Source of the DNA: Acidobacteriaceae bacterium
GTDB taxonomy: Bacteria > Acidobacteriota > Terriglobia > Bryobacterales > Bryobacteraceae
DNA: 64,000 nucleotides
Assembly: GCA_019240405.1 (NCBI GenBank)
Contig: JAFAYL010000062.1
Span: forward strand, 1-64,000
Direction of reading: 5' to 3'
Part shown: positions 17,765-27,226 of the stretch, one piece after another
Numbering within the stretch: position 1 is the first letter of the stretch
Layout of the letters: each line of letters begins with the position of its first letter
Notes under the pieces: generated by a model
Database searches by the model: none
Told to the model about the DNA's origin: nothing
The model's input: the letters and a program-made list of their open reading frames with translations, nothing else
Position numbers and translations under genes: made by a program

Positions 17765-19117
17765 GTGCTGCAGCAAGTTGTCAGCCGGTCGCAACCGCAG
17801 CTTCACCGCATTCTTGGAATGCGCGATCTGATCTTCCTCGTCGTCGGTACAGTAATCGGATCGGGCATCTTTCTTGTTCCGGGCACCGTGCTCCGGTCGG
17901 TTGGTAATTCGGTTTCACTTGCTACGTTGGTGTGGCTCGCCGGCGGTCTTCTTTCGCTTCTGGGCGCGCTGACATACGGCGAGCTGACCGCATTAAAACC
18001 ACAAGCCGGTGGACTCTACGTTTTCATTCGGGACTGCTTCGGCCCGCTCCCCGCGTTCCTCTTCGGCTGGACGCTATTTTTCGTTATCAGCACCGGCTCC
18101 ATCGCTACACTCGTAGTCGCGTTCGGAAACTACCTAACGGAATTTGTACCTCTCAACACCTTCGCAACGAAGCTCGTATCGGTTCTTGTGATCCTCATCA
18201 GTTGCACAGTGAATGTGCGCGGCACGCGCGGCAGCGCAGATCTCCAGAACATAGCCACGACGCTGAAAGTCGTTGCCATCGCGGTTATGGCGGCGGCCCT
18301 CTTATATTTTGGGAAACAGTTCAGCTTTGGTTCATCCGAGCCGTCCCAGATAGCTGGTTCATCTCTCGCCTCGGGCTTTGGTGTCGCGATGATCGCGGTT
18401 CTCTGGGCATACGAAGGTTGGCAATATGTCACGTACAGCGCAGGCGAAACCGTTGACCCACAGCGCACTTTTCCTCGCGCCTTTCTTATTGGATCTGCGA
18501 TTCTTATGGGGCTTTATGTCTCGAGCAGTCTCGGTTATATTGCGGCTCTGGGGCCTCGTAGTGTCGCCGCTTCGAACCGTGTGGCCGCTACCGCAGTTTC
18601 AGCGATTGTCGGACCCGTGGCCGCGAAAATCGTCGCCGCCGCTATCCTCATTTCGATGTTTAGTGCCGCTCACTCCATCGTGCTCACGGCTCCGCGCGTT
18701 TACTATGCAATGGCTAAAGACGGGCTGTTTTTCGAACGGCTCGCCCACGTGCATCCGCGCTTCGGTACTCCCGCTCTTGCGATCGTGGCGGGCAGCATCT
18801 GGTCTGCTGTTCTTGCTCTCACTGGAACATTCGAGCAGTTGCTGACCTACGTCGTGTTTATAGGTTGGATCTTTTACGCGCTCGCTGCCGCCAGCGTCTT
18901 TGCCTATCGGCGTCGTCAGCCCGATCTAATTCGACCCTACCGTGTTCCCGGTTATCCGGTCACACCGCTTCTGTTCATTCTCGCGGCAGCGGTTTTGGTC
19001 GCAAACACTATCATTACTCAGCCCGCGCGTTCCGCTCTCGGGCTCGGGATTGTTCTCGTAGGTCTCCCGGCTTACTTTCTATGGAGCCGAAATCGGAAGG
19101 AGCGGTATGAAGGTTGA
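17765..19117 (+). CDS. APC-superfamily amino acid permease
   Basis: The 450-residue protein has about twelve membrane segments and the APC hallmark near the N-terminus (GTVIGSGIFLVPGTVL). It also has GGLYVFIRDCFGPLPAFLFGW and AYEGWQYVTYSAGE, which match LAT/SteT-type exchangers and permeases. A GTG at 17765 lies only 4 bp after the previous stop. Its place between D-peptide hydrolases and an epimerase-type enzyme suggests it brings released amino acids across the inner membrane. Substrate stereochemistry cannot be read from sequence. Confidence 0.85.
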   Translation: MLQQVVSRSQPQLHRILGMRDLIFLVVGTVIGSGIFLVPGTVLRSVGNSVSLATLVWLAGGLLSLLGALTYGELTALKPQAGGLYVFIRDCFGPLPAFLFGWTLFFVISTGSIATLVVAFGNYLTEFVPLNTFATKLVSVLVILISCTVNVRGTRGSADLQNIATTLKVVAIAVMAAALLYFGKQFSFGSSEPSQIAGSSLASGFGVAMIAVLWAYEGWQYVTYSAGETVDPQRTFPRAFLIGSAILMGLYVSSSLGYIAALGPRSVAASNRVAATAVSAIVGPVAAKIVAAAILISMFSAAHSIVLTAPRVYYAMAKDGLFFERLAHVHPRFGTPALAIVAGSIWSAVLALTGTFEQLLTYVVFIGWIFYALAAASVFAYRRRQPDLIRPYRVPGYPVTPLLFILAAAVLVANTIITQPARSALGLGIVLVGLPAYFLWSRNRKERYEG

Positions 19118-20231
19118 ACTGATTGTCCTTCGCGAATTGCATATGCGCCTCAAGGCGCCTTTTGAAACCAGCTTCGGCGTTACGCAAGATCGCCGCATTC
19201 TACTCGTCGAAGTGGTCGCTGACGGTCTTGCGGGTTGGGGCGAAGTCACGGCGGGCGAGACGCCGTCGTATAACCCTGAGACTACCGGAACCGCTTGGCA
19301 CATCATTTCAGAATTCATCGCTCCGCGATTACTCGGAAAGACAGTTGCCTCGCCGGAGGAGTTCCCAGCAATGGTTGCCGCAATACGCGGGCACGAAATG
19401 GCGAAAGCGGCAGTTGAGAATGCGCTATGGGATATAGCCGCCCAACATCGCAATCTCCCACTCGCGCGGCTTCTAGGCGGCAAGCTCGACGAGATCGCAT
19501 GTGGCGTCTCGCTCGGCATTCGGGAAAACCCAAAAGCTCTCGTGCAAAAAGTCGAAGAAGAGCTCGCCGGCGGATATCGGCGCATCAAATTGAAGATCAA
19601 GCCGGGCAAAGATGTCGAATACGTCAGCGCCGTCCGAAGCGCCTTTCCTGACATTCTTCTTTCAGTCGATGGGAACTCGGCTTATACCCTGGATGACGCT
19701 TCTCATTTAAAGAAGTTCGATGATTTGCGGCTGCTCATGATTGAACAGCCACTGTATTGGGACGATATTTACGCTCATTCCAAATTGCAGAGCCAGCTTG
19801 AAACTGCCATTTGTCTCGATGAATCCATCACGAGCTACCGTGCCGCAAGCACCGCAATTGAACTGGGTGCCTGCCGGATCATCAACATTAAGCTTGGCCG
19901 GGTGGGCGGCCATACAGAGGCGCGCGCGCTCGAACAGCTTTGTCGATCTCACTCTCTGCCCGTCTGGTGCGGAGGCATGCTCGAATCCGGTATCGGGCGA
20001 GCTCACAATATTGCGATGTCCACGCTGCCGGGTTTCACGCTGCCCGGCGACGTTTCTGCGAGCCGTCGATATTGGGAGGACGACATCATCGAGCCTGATG
20101 TTAAAGTATCCTCTCGCGGGACTATCCGCGTACCGGAAGCTACTGGTCTTGGATTCTCGGTTCGGCGTGATCTCATCAATTCCCTTAGCGTTCGAAGTGA
20201 AGAGTGGAGCGCCTGCACTGTCGGAGTGTAA
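19107..20231 (+). CDS. o-Succinylbenzoate synthase / N-succinylamino-acid racemase family (enolase superfamily)
   Basis: The 374-residue product starts MKVELIVLRELHMRLKAPF, as in the type-2 MenC/NSAR family. It keeps the enolase-superfamily catalytic set: the Lys pair in RIKLKIKPG, metal ligands in SVDGNSAY, MIEQPL and CLDES, and the opposite Lys in NIKLGRVGG. Members make o-succinylbenzoate in menaquinone synthesis, racemise N-acylamino acids, or both. It overlaps the permease gene by 11 bp and is followed 6 bp later by a D-aminoacylase fusion, and no other menaquinone gene is present. I therefore favour racemisation of N-acyl or D-amino acids, though OSBS activity cannot be excluded. Confidence 0.8.
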   Translation: MKVELIVLRELHMRLKAPFETSFGVTQDRRILLVEVVADGLAGWGEVTAGETPSYNPETTGTAWHIISEFIAPRLLGKTVASPEEFPAMVAAIRGHEMAKAAVENALWDIAAQHRNLPLARLLGGKLDEIACGVSLGIRENPKALVQKVEEELAGGYRRIKLKIKPGKDVEYVSAVRSAFPDILLSVDGNSAYTLDDASHLKKFDDLRLLMIEQPLYWDDIYAHSKLQSQLETAICLDESITSYRAASTAIELGACRIINIKLGRVGGHTEARALEQLCRSHSLPVWCGGMLESGIGRAHNIAMSTLPGFTLPGDVSASRRYWEDDIIEPDVKVSSRGTIRVPEATGLGFSVRRDLINSLSVRSEEWSACTVGV

Positions 20232-20237
20232 GCAAAC

Positions 20238-23200
20238 ATGGCGAATCGGAATCCCAGAACAATTGCTTACTCACTAGCCGGCGCATTCTTTGCGTGTTTC
20301 GCGCTGGCCTTGGCGGCACAGAACCAGACTGCTCTCCATGTGGGTCCCCAACCGGCCCCGCCGCCCGCCGATTGGCTCGGCATCATCGGCGAATACGGCA
20401 CAGAGAAGGACAAAGTTTACGTTTTCGAGAAAGACGGCAGCTTCCACTTACTGCACTCAGGATCAGAAGTCCCTCTCAGGCAATCCTCGCGAAACCACTT
20501 TGAGAACGCTGACACGCATGTCGTTTTCACACGATCGGAAGACGGCCAAGCCATACGAGTAGAAATCGGCCATTCGTTCTACCCTCGTCTCGAAACGTCG
20601 GTTTCAGGTGGTGTGTTCCGCATCACGCCTCCGCGTTCGGTAGCCGAATTGACGAAAGAGGCGTTGGCTGCGCAACCTCCCACCGAGAAGGGAGATTTTC
20701 GCAAACCCGATTTGGTCTCGGTCACCTCGCTCGATCCCTCAATTAAGCTCGATATCCGGTATGCATCAAACAATAATTTCCTTGGCACGCCGGTCTACTC
20801 CGAAGCTCAGGCATTTCTCCAGAGGCCCGCAGCAGAAGCGGTTGTTCGCGCGAATGCGCTGCTAAAGCCATTCGGATACGGCTTGCTAATTCACGATGCC
20901 TACCGGCCGTGGTATGTCACGAAAGTTTTCTGGGACGCCACACCCGAAGACAAGAAGCGATTCGTTGCCGACCCGCAACAGGGATCGCGCCATAACCGTG
21001 GATGCGCGGTCGACCTCAGCATGTATGACCTCGCCACCGGCGAGGAAGTGGAGATGACAGGTGTTTACGACGAAATGTCTGAACGCTCTTATCCTAATTA
21101 CCCCGGAGGAACCTCAATCGAGCGTTGGCGGCGCGATCTGCTCCGGCAGGCCATGGAGAGCCAAGGATTTCAGGTGTTCGAATTCGAATGGTGGCACTTT
21201 GATTACAAAGACTGGCAGAAGTATCCGATCCTAAATATCGCCTTTGATGCGCTTCCTAAGACCGCTCTGTCTGCGCGCACACTCGATGAACAAATTAAGG
21301 CGATAATGGCGCGGCCTGAATTTGCGCACGCGCGATTTGGCATCGAGTTTTATTCACTCGATTCCGGCGCTCCTATTTACACATTAAACGAGCAGCAGCT
21401 TTTCGTGCCGGGTTCAACCACCAAGCTTTTGACCGAAGGAACCGCGCTCGAACTTTTCGGCGCTGATTATCGTTTCCATACACCTGTCTACCGCACTGGA
21501 CCCATCAACGGCGGCACGGTCGAGGGTGACCTCGTTCTTGTAGCCAGCGGAGATCCCAATCTTTCCAACCGCATTCAGCCCGATGGCACTCTCGCCTTTG
21601 AAGACGAAGATCACTCATATGGCGGCCCAGATTCCAAAGGATTGAAGGGCGATCCTTCCCAGGTCCTGAAGGAGCTCGCGCGTCAGATTGCATCCAAGGG
21701 GATCAAGAAAATCACGGGTCATATCCGCGTAGACGCTACTTTGTTTCCCGAAGGCGAGCACGAGCTCGGCACCGACGTGGTCATCTCGCCCATAATCGTC
21801 AATGACAATCTCATCGACGTCGTCGCATCGCCCGGTAAGACAGCGGGCGCCCCAGTGACGCTTGAGATCAGGCCTCAGACTTCGTACGTCAGCATCATTA
21901 ACAAAGCCACAAGCGGCAAAGCCGGATCGAAATCCGAAACAGCGTATCAGGACGAGATACTCCGTCCCGACGGCACGCGCTCCGTCACGTTCACGGGCAC
22001 TCTGCCTCTCGGTGCGCGTCCGCAGATGGTTGCGTACCGAGTTCCTGAGCCTTCCCGCTATTCCGCCGTTCTCCTTCAAGAAGCTCTCAAAGAATTCGGC
22101 GTTTCAGCGAGTCTCGCGCCGCCATCCGAAAAAACAGACTTCAAGTCCCTCAGCCTCAGTTACAAGCCCAGCAACCTTGTCGCAGAGCACGTCTCTCCTC
22201 CCCTCAGCGAAGAGGTTCGCGTGACTCTTAAAGTCAGCCAGAATCTACACGCCAGCTCGACGCCGTATCTGCTAGGATCTTTGATCGCAAAGAAGACCAG
22301 CGAAATCGACCAGGCCGGCTTCGATACCGAGCACGATTTCGTCGCCAAAGCGGGACTTGATCTCACTGCCGCTTCACAGTCTGACGGAGCCGGCGGCAAT
22401 GCATATTTCACCCCCGACTTCATCGCTCAGTATCTGCTTTATATGTCCAAGCAGAAGGATTTCGATGTCTTCAACCGCGCGCTTCCCGTACTTGGGAAAG
22501 ACGGCACGCTGGCGAGAATACAGGTGAATTCTTCCGCGGCTGGTCATGTTCGCGCCAAAACTGGGACATTTGCCGCTTACGACGCACTGAACAAGAATCT
22601 ACTCGTTACAGGCAAAGGTCTCGCGGGATACATGGAAACGGCGGATGGCAAGCGTCTAATTCTGGCTCTTTATGTGAACAACGTCTCGGTGCCCATGGGC
22701 GATATGGACGCAATGCAAAAAATTACCGGCGAAGCACTAGGTGAAATCGCCAGCGCGGCGTACGATACCCCTCTGCCTCAAGGCTCGGCTGCAAACGGCA
22801 GCCCGGATTTCGATGTCATCATCAAGAAAGGCAGAATCGTCGATGGTACCGGCAATTCATGGATTTCAGGCGACGTTGGATTGCGCGGTGATCGCATCAC
22901 CGCTGTAGGCGATCTGGAACACGCAACCGCTAAGCGAACCATCGATGCCACTGGACTCGTTATCTCGCCCGGATTTATCGACATGCTCGGACAATCCGAG
23001 TTGTCACTGCTGATCGACAACCGGTCGCTTAGCAAACTCTCTCAGGGCATCACGACCGAGATTACCGGGGAAGGCGAATCGATCGCGCCTCAGACTCTGG
23101 CGACGATTGCCGAAGCGCAGCCTCTGCTGGATCGCTTTAAGTTGAAGGTCGATTGGACGACGCTCGACCAATACCTCAAGCGCCTGGAAAAAACCGGTAC

Positions 23201-24425
23201 TCCTCTGAATATCGGAACCTATGTGGGTGCCGCGCAGATCCGCAAAGCCGTCCTGGGCAATGTGGACCGCGCGCCTACGCCGGCCGAGCTCGATCAGATG
23301 AGGGCACTAGTAGAACAAGCCATGCGCGATGGCGCGTTCGGCATTTCGACCGCCCTCATTTACCCGCCGGGCCACTACGCGAAAACCGATGAGCTGATCG
23401 AGTTGGCGAAAGTCGCCTCGGAATACGGTGGGATCTATGGCACACACATGAGAAGCGAAGGAACCTCCGAATTGCAAGCGCTCAATGAGGCGCTAAGAAT
23501 CGGGCGAGAGGCGCACATACCCGTCGAAATCTTCCATTTGAAAGTAAGTGGCGCTCCTCGCTGGGGCAGCATGCCCAAGATCGTCGGCATCATTCAGGCG
23601 GCCCGCGATGGAGGACAGGATGTAAGTGCCGATATGTATCCCTACGTCGCCGGCGGCACGGCACTTGCATCCAGTCTCCCGCCCTGGGTTGCCGAAGGGG
23701 GCGTATCGAAAATGCTCACGCGCCTCGAAGACGCGCAGATCCGTCGCCGTATTAAGAGTGAAATGGCCGCCGAGCATGCCGATTGGGAGAATCTCTATCT
23801 TCAAAGCGGAGGCGCGAAGGGAGTGCTGGTTTCAGGAATAGAGAACTCCGATCTGAAGAAGTACGACGGCATGACTCTTGCCAAGATCGCGGCTCTTCAG
23901 CAGAAGGACCCTGTTGATACCCTCATTGATGTTGTGATCGCCGATAAAGCCCAGACCGGAGCGCTCTATTTCATTGCGTCCGAGGCTGACCTCAAATACG
24001 GATTGAAACAATCTTGGACCAGCTTGTGCCTCGATGCTGGCGAGCTTTCATTGGATGGCCCACTCTATGAGCCTCACTCTCATCCGCGGGCTTTCGGAGC
24101 AATGCCGCGGTTCCTCGGACGTTATGTCCGGGACGAACATCTGCTGCCCCTCGAACAGGCTGTGCGAAAGATGACGTCTCTTCCAGCCGGCCGAGAACAC
24201 CTAATAAACCGCGGATTACTCAAGCCGGGTTACTTCGCAGATATCACGGTGTTCGATCCCTCAACGATCATCGATCATGCGACCTACGAGAAGCCCACCC
24301 AGCTTTCAGAAGGCGCGAAATATGTTTTCGTCAACGGCGAGCTTGAGTACGAGGACGGCAAATTGACAGGACTGCAAGCCGGAAAGCCATTACGTGGTCC
24401 TGGGTGGATCGGCCGAAATGAATAG
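20238..24425 (+). CDS. Triple fusion: VanX-type D-Ala-D-Ala dipeptidase, PBP4-type DD-carboxypeptidase, D-aminoacylase-like amidohydrolase
   Basis: The 1395-residue protein has a signal peptide (about residues 1-27) and a short beta-rich region. An M15D/VanX domain (about 155-340) has zinc ligands His252 and Asp259 in SRHNRGCAVD and Glu317/His320 in EWWH. A PBP4/DacB S13 domain (about 345-850) has Ser393-Thr-Thr-Lys396, Ser667-Gln-Asn669 and Lys774-Thr-Gly776. An amidohydrolase domain (about 857-1395) resembles N-acyl-D-amino-acid deacylase. In that last domain the HxH after PGFID is replaced (DMLGQSE) and the zinc-bridging Cys of the usual GNCG box is absent (TGEGESIAP). His1070 and His1100 remain. 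The first two activities fit sequential DD-peptide hydrolysis in the periplasm. The third may be altered or structural. Confidence 0.85.
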   Translation: MANRNPRTIAYSLAGAFFACFALALAAQNQTALHVGPQPAPPPADWLGIIGEYGTEKDKVYVFEKDGSFHLLHSGSEVPLRQSSRNHFENADTHVVFTRSEDGQAIRVEIGHSFYPRLETSVSGGVFRITPPRSVAELTKEALAAQPPTEKGDFRKPDLVSVTSLDPSIKLDIRYASNNNFLGTPVYSEAQAFLQRPAAEAVVRANALLKPFGYGLLIHDAYRPWYVTKVFWDATPEDKKRFVADPQQGSRHNRGCAVDLSMYDLATGEEVEMTGVYDEMSERSYPNYPGGTSIERWRRDLLRQAMESQGFQVFEFEWWHFDYKDWQKYPILNIAFDALPKTALSARTLDEQIKAIMARPEFAHARFGIEFYSLDSGAPIYTLNEQQLFVPGSTTKLLTEGTALELFGADYRFHTPVYRTGPINGGTVEGDLVLVASGDPNLSNRIQPDGTLAFEDEDHSYGGPDSKGLKGDPSQVLKELARQIASKGIKKITGHIRVDATLFPEGEHELGTDVVISPIIVNDNLIDVVASPGKTAGAPVTLEIRPQTSYVSIINKATSGKAGSKSETAYQDEILRPDGTRSVTFTGTLPLGARPQMVAYRVPEPSRYSAVLLQEALKEFGVSASLAPPSEKTDFKSLSLSYKPSNLVAEHVSPPLSEEVRVTLKVSQNLHASSTPYLLGSLIAKKTSEIDQAGFDTEHDFVAKAGLDLTAASQSDGAGGNAYFTPDFIAQYLLYMSKQKDFDVFNRALPVLGKDGTLARIQVNSSAAGHVRAKTGTFAAYDALNKNLLVTGKGLAGYMETADGKRLILALYVNNVSVPMGDMDAMQKITGEALGEIASAAYDTPLPQGSAANGSPDFDVIIKKGRIVDGTGNSWISGDVGLRGDRITAVGDLEHATAKRTIDATGLVISPGFIDMLGQSELSLLIDNRSLSKLSQGITTEITGEGESIAPQTLATIAEAQPLLDRFKLKVDWTTLDQYLKRLEKTGTPLNIGTYVGAAQIRKAVLGNVDRAPTPAELDQMRALVEQAMRDGAFGISTALIYPPGHYAKTDELIELAKVASEYGGIYGTHMRSEGTSELQALNEALRIGREAHIPVEIFHLKVSGAPRWGSMPKIVGIIQAARDGGQDVSADMYPYVAGGTALASSLPPWVAEGGVSKMLTRLEDAQIRRRIKSEMAAEHADWENLYLQSGGAKGVLVSGIENSDLKKYDGMTLAKIAALQQKDPVDTLIDVVIADKAQTGALYFIASEADLKYGLKQSWTSLCLDAGELSLDGPLYEPHSHPRAFGAMPRFLGRYVRDEHLLPLEQAVRKMTSLPAGREHLINRGLLKPGYFADITVFDPSTIIDHATYEKPTQLSEGAKYVFVNGELEYEDGKLTGLQAGKPLRGPGWIGRNE

Positions 24426-24433
24426 GTTCGACT

Positions 24434-25939
24434 TCACTGGGTGATTCGGGTAGCGCGGCCCAGGTTGCCTTTGATAAATTGCTTGACGTCGCGGGTGAAT
24501 TCGACGCGCGTCGGCGTATCCAGATACATTGCGTGGCCGCCGGCGTAGCAGTGGAACGTGAATGAGGCGCGCATATTCGAGGGTAGATCGCGTTCCATTT
24601 CGCTCCCGACCGCGCAGGGGAGAAACCCGTCATACATTCCGACCGCGACAAGCACCTTCAGACCGCGGTCGGTCCCAATAGCCTCCATGGTGGCCGGAAG
24701 CGGCGGCCCAAGGCGCGGCGGCCCTTCGCCGCGCGCGCTCGCATCGTCAATAGCCGCTTTCACTTGTTCCGGCGACAGCTTGGCGGTCGCATAATTCCAC
24801 TGTTCGTTGACGGATTCCGGATACTTTCCGTTCGGCGCGAAACCCTGTGTGACATCTTCCACACCTAAATAAGGAAGGCTGGTTCGGTAGCCCAGATCGT
24901 TGCGCAGGTAATCGAGGATGACTTCGCCGCCACGATCTTTCGGCGTGCCGGTTCGGCGCATGTCGAACACGTACAGCTCCTTTCCTTGCTGCTTCAACAG
25001 GCCGACTCGAAACTGGTGCGGCGTAATGACGAGTGTCTTGCGGTCGATTTGCTGTTCGGCCAAACCGGTGAACCGGGAAAGTTGCCTGACAATTGCAGCT
25101 CGTTCGGACTCGGATAGTTTTTCGGGGTGACTGAGCGCAGGCGCATACGCTTCGCGCGCCCACGACTCGGCGGCGCGCCGCACATTCCCGACCTCCGTCC
25201 CCAGATCGGCAGCGGTGCGTTGATAGTAAAGCGCCGTCGACGCCATGTCGACGACCTCGAGCGCGGAGCGCAGATCGGGAGAGATGAGTTGCCGGTTGAG
25301 GCCCCATCCGCCGGAGATCAGAACTAGGCCGTTGATTCGCACACCGCGCTTTTCGAGCGCATACGCGACGCTCGCCGCGCGGCCCGCGCCCCAACTCTCG
25401 CCAACCAGAAATAGGGGCGAGGTTTCGGCGTTGTGCAAGAGGCCCCATGCGCGTACGAATTCAGTGACCGAGGCGACATCGCCAAGGGTGCCGTAGAATT
25501 CCGAATCGTAGGCCGCCTTTACCGGGCGGCTGAAGCCGGTACCGATGGGATCGACAAACACGAGGTCGCTCGCGGCGAGCCATGTGTCGACATTATCGAT
25601 GAGTTGCGCGTCTTCGAGCAGCTTCGGGCCGCCTACCGAAAAATGCAGCAGCGTGGAAGGCGCGCCAGGGCCGCCGTTCCAAAGGAAGGTGACGGGTCGC
25701 GGGTCGCGGGGTGAAGGCACGCGGTACGCGGCGTAGAACATGTAGCCGTGCGGCTCTCCGGTTTCGATGTTGCGGATGGCGATGCGGCCCAGCTCCGCCG
25801 TATATTTGAGCGCGGTCCCGCGAATTTGCAGTGTGTGATTCGTAACCACGGCGGGCTCTTCGTCCATGCCGCCCTGCGAAGCTGCGCCGCTCAGAACAAG
25901 CGCGCACGTCACAGCCACAAACGCGGTACGGCGGGCCAT
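24434..25939 (-). CDS. S10-family serine carboxypeptidase-like protein
   Basis: I place the start at ATG 25939, one base after the stop of the upstream aminotransferase frame, with a signal peptide (MARRTAFVAVTCALVLSGAAS); about 501 residues. Motifs are the oxyanion loop WNGGPGAPS, nucleophile GESWG (Trp where Tyr is usual), Asp in VAVGMYDGFLPC and His in YAGGHAMYL. S10 enzymes remove C-terminal residues from peptides and are secreted. Here it is the last gene of the reverse TonB operon and ends 8 bp from the forward operon. A second S10 gene (27227-28729) lies two genes upstream. Confidence 0.83.
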   Translation of the reverse strand: MARRTAFVAVTCALVLSGAASQGGMDEEPAVVTNHTLQIRGTALKYTAELGRIAIRNIETGEPHGYMFYAAYRVPSPRDPRPVTFLWNGGPGAPSTLLHFSVGGPKLLEDAQLIDNVDTWLAASDLVFVDPIGTGFSRPVKAAYDSEFYGTLGDVASVTEFVRAWGLLHNAETSPLFLVGESWGAGRAASVAYALEKRGVRINGLVLISGGWGLNRQLISPDLRSALEVVDMASTALYYQRTAADLGTEVGNVRRAAESWAREAYAPALSHPEKLSESERAAIVRQLSRFTGLAEQQIDRKTLVITPHQFRVGLLKQQGKELYVFDMRRTGTPKDRGGEVILDYLRNDLGYRTSLPYLGVEDVTQGFAPNGKYPESVNEQWNYATAKLSPEQVKAAIDDASARGEGPPRLGPPLPATMEAIGTDRGLKVLVAVGMYDGFLPCAVGSEMERDLPSNMRASFTFHCYAGGHAMYLDTPTRVEFTRDVKQFIKGNLGRATRITQ

Positions 25940-25940
25940 A

Positions 25941-27160
25941 TCACGCGAGAGCCTCCAAGAGTTTCTCAATATCCGCCATGTCGTTGAAGGCCGACGGCGA
26001 AACGCGAATAAATCGCTGGAATACGCGCGCGTTGACGCCGCTTCTTTGCAGCCGCTCGGCAACCGTCTCGTAATCTTTCAATGCGAAAGTGATGAGCGCG
26101 GAGGTTGACTCCTCAGGTGTCAGGCACTCGAAACCGAGCCGCGGCATCTCTTCGCGCAAACGCTTCAGCATCGGCTGTCGATGCGCCAAGATGTTTTCAA
26201 CTCCAAGCGTCCGAATGTACGGCAGCGACGCGGCGAGCACGTGAGCTACGCCGATAGCGGGCGTTCCGACTTCAAAATGGCCCGTCGCATTCGGTTCTAG
26301 TTTCCAGGTGTACGGCGTGCGAGCCGGTGGATCGCCGGGCAGAAAGTGCGATTCGAGCACGCTCGCTTCGTAATAGCCCCATTCGGAGCGGTGCATCACA
26401 CGATCAAGTAGCGATTCTCTAATGAACAGAAATCCCAACCCGAAATCGCCCATCAGCCACTTGAAACTCGAGCACGCGCAAAAATCGACGCCACTTGCGC
26501 GAACATCGATCGGACTCGCGCCGGCAGCCTGTACGATATCGGCGTAGACGTAGGCATTGTGGGCGTGCGCGAGATCGCATACTGCCTTGAGGTCGTGCTC
26601 AAAGCCGTTGTCCATGGCGACGAGTGAGAGCTCGATCAGCTTCGTTCTGCGGTCCACCACAGCAGCCAGATCTTTCAACTCGATGCGCCAGTTTCGGGCA
26701 TCACCATGCGGAGATCCAGGCCGAATCTCTGCTGAAGGGCCTGCAGGTGCAGGATCGCGCCTTCAAAATGCAGCGCGTCGGTTACAACGTTGTCCGACTT
26801 GTAGTCGATGTCGAGCCCGTTGACAACCAGATTCTCGCCGGTGCTGGTGTTCGGGAGGTAGCAGATTTCCGATGGCTTGGCATTGATCAAAGCGGCGAAT
26901 TCGGCTTTGATGTCGATGAGCTCCTCGGGCTGGGACACCGCTTCGGGATGCGACCGGAACTCGGCCCATTCCCGCAACGACTCGCGCGCGGCGAGCGGCA
27001 TCGGATGCGTGTACGCGCTATTCAGATACGTGATGCCGGGCGGAATTGCAAAATCGCTCTTTGCAGGAAGCGCCGGAGCGCGGTCCGATGTAGCGAGCAA
27101 ATTCCGCGCCGCTGCCAGACCGCCGATACCCTGAAGAATTTCACGCCTGTTGAGCGCCAT
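25941..27160 (-). pseudogene. Class-V aminotransferase-fold PLP enzyme, frameshifted
   Basis: Two frames together make one about 405-residue enzyme. The first (27160 to 26675) starts with a Tat-like signal (NRREILQGIGGLAA), contains TYLNSAYTHPMPLAA and LPNTSTGENLVV, and stops at MPETGASS. The second resumes with IELKDLAAVVDRRTKL in the next frame near 26680 and carries the PLP-lysine region SSFKWLMGDFG and the C-terminal small domain. One missing or extra base in the GGCGCATCG stretch would restore the frame. It resembles isopenicillin-N-epimerase/cysteine-desulfurase-like class-V enzymes with exported N-termini. If real, the shift inactivates it; a sequencing or assembly error is equally possible. 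It sits between two S10 peptidase genes. Confidence 0.72.
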
Positions 27161-27226
27161 GGCCGTGATACAAACCTCCGAATATCATCCGTGAACTTGT
27201 TCGCGCCCTGATCCCGAGTCTTTTTA

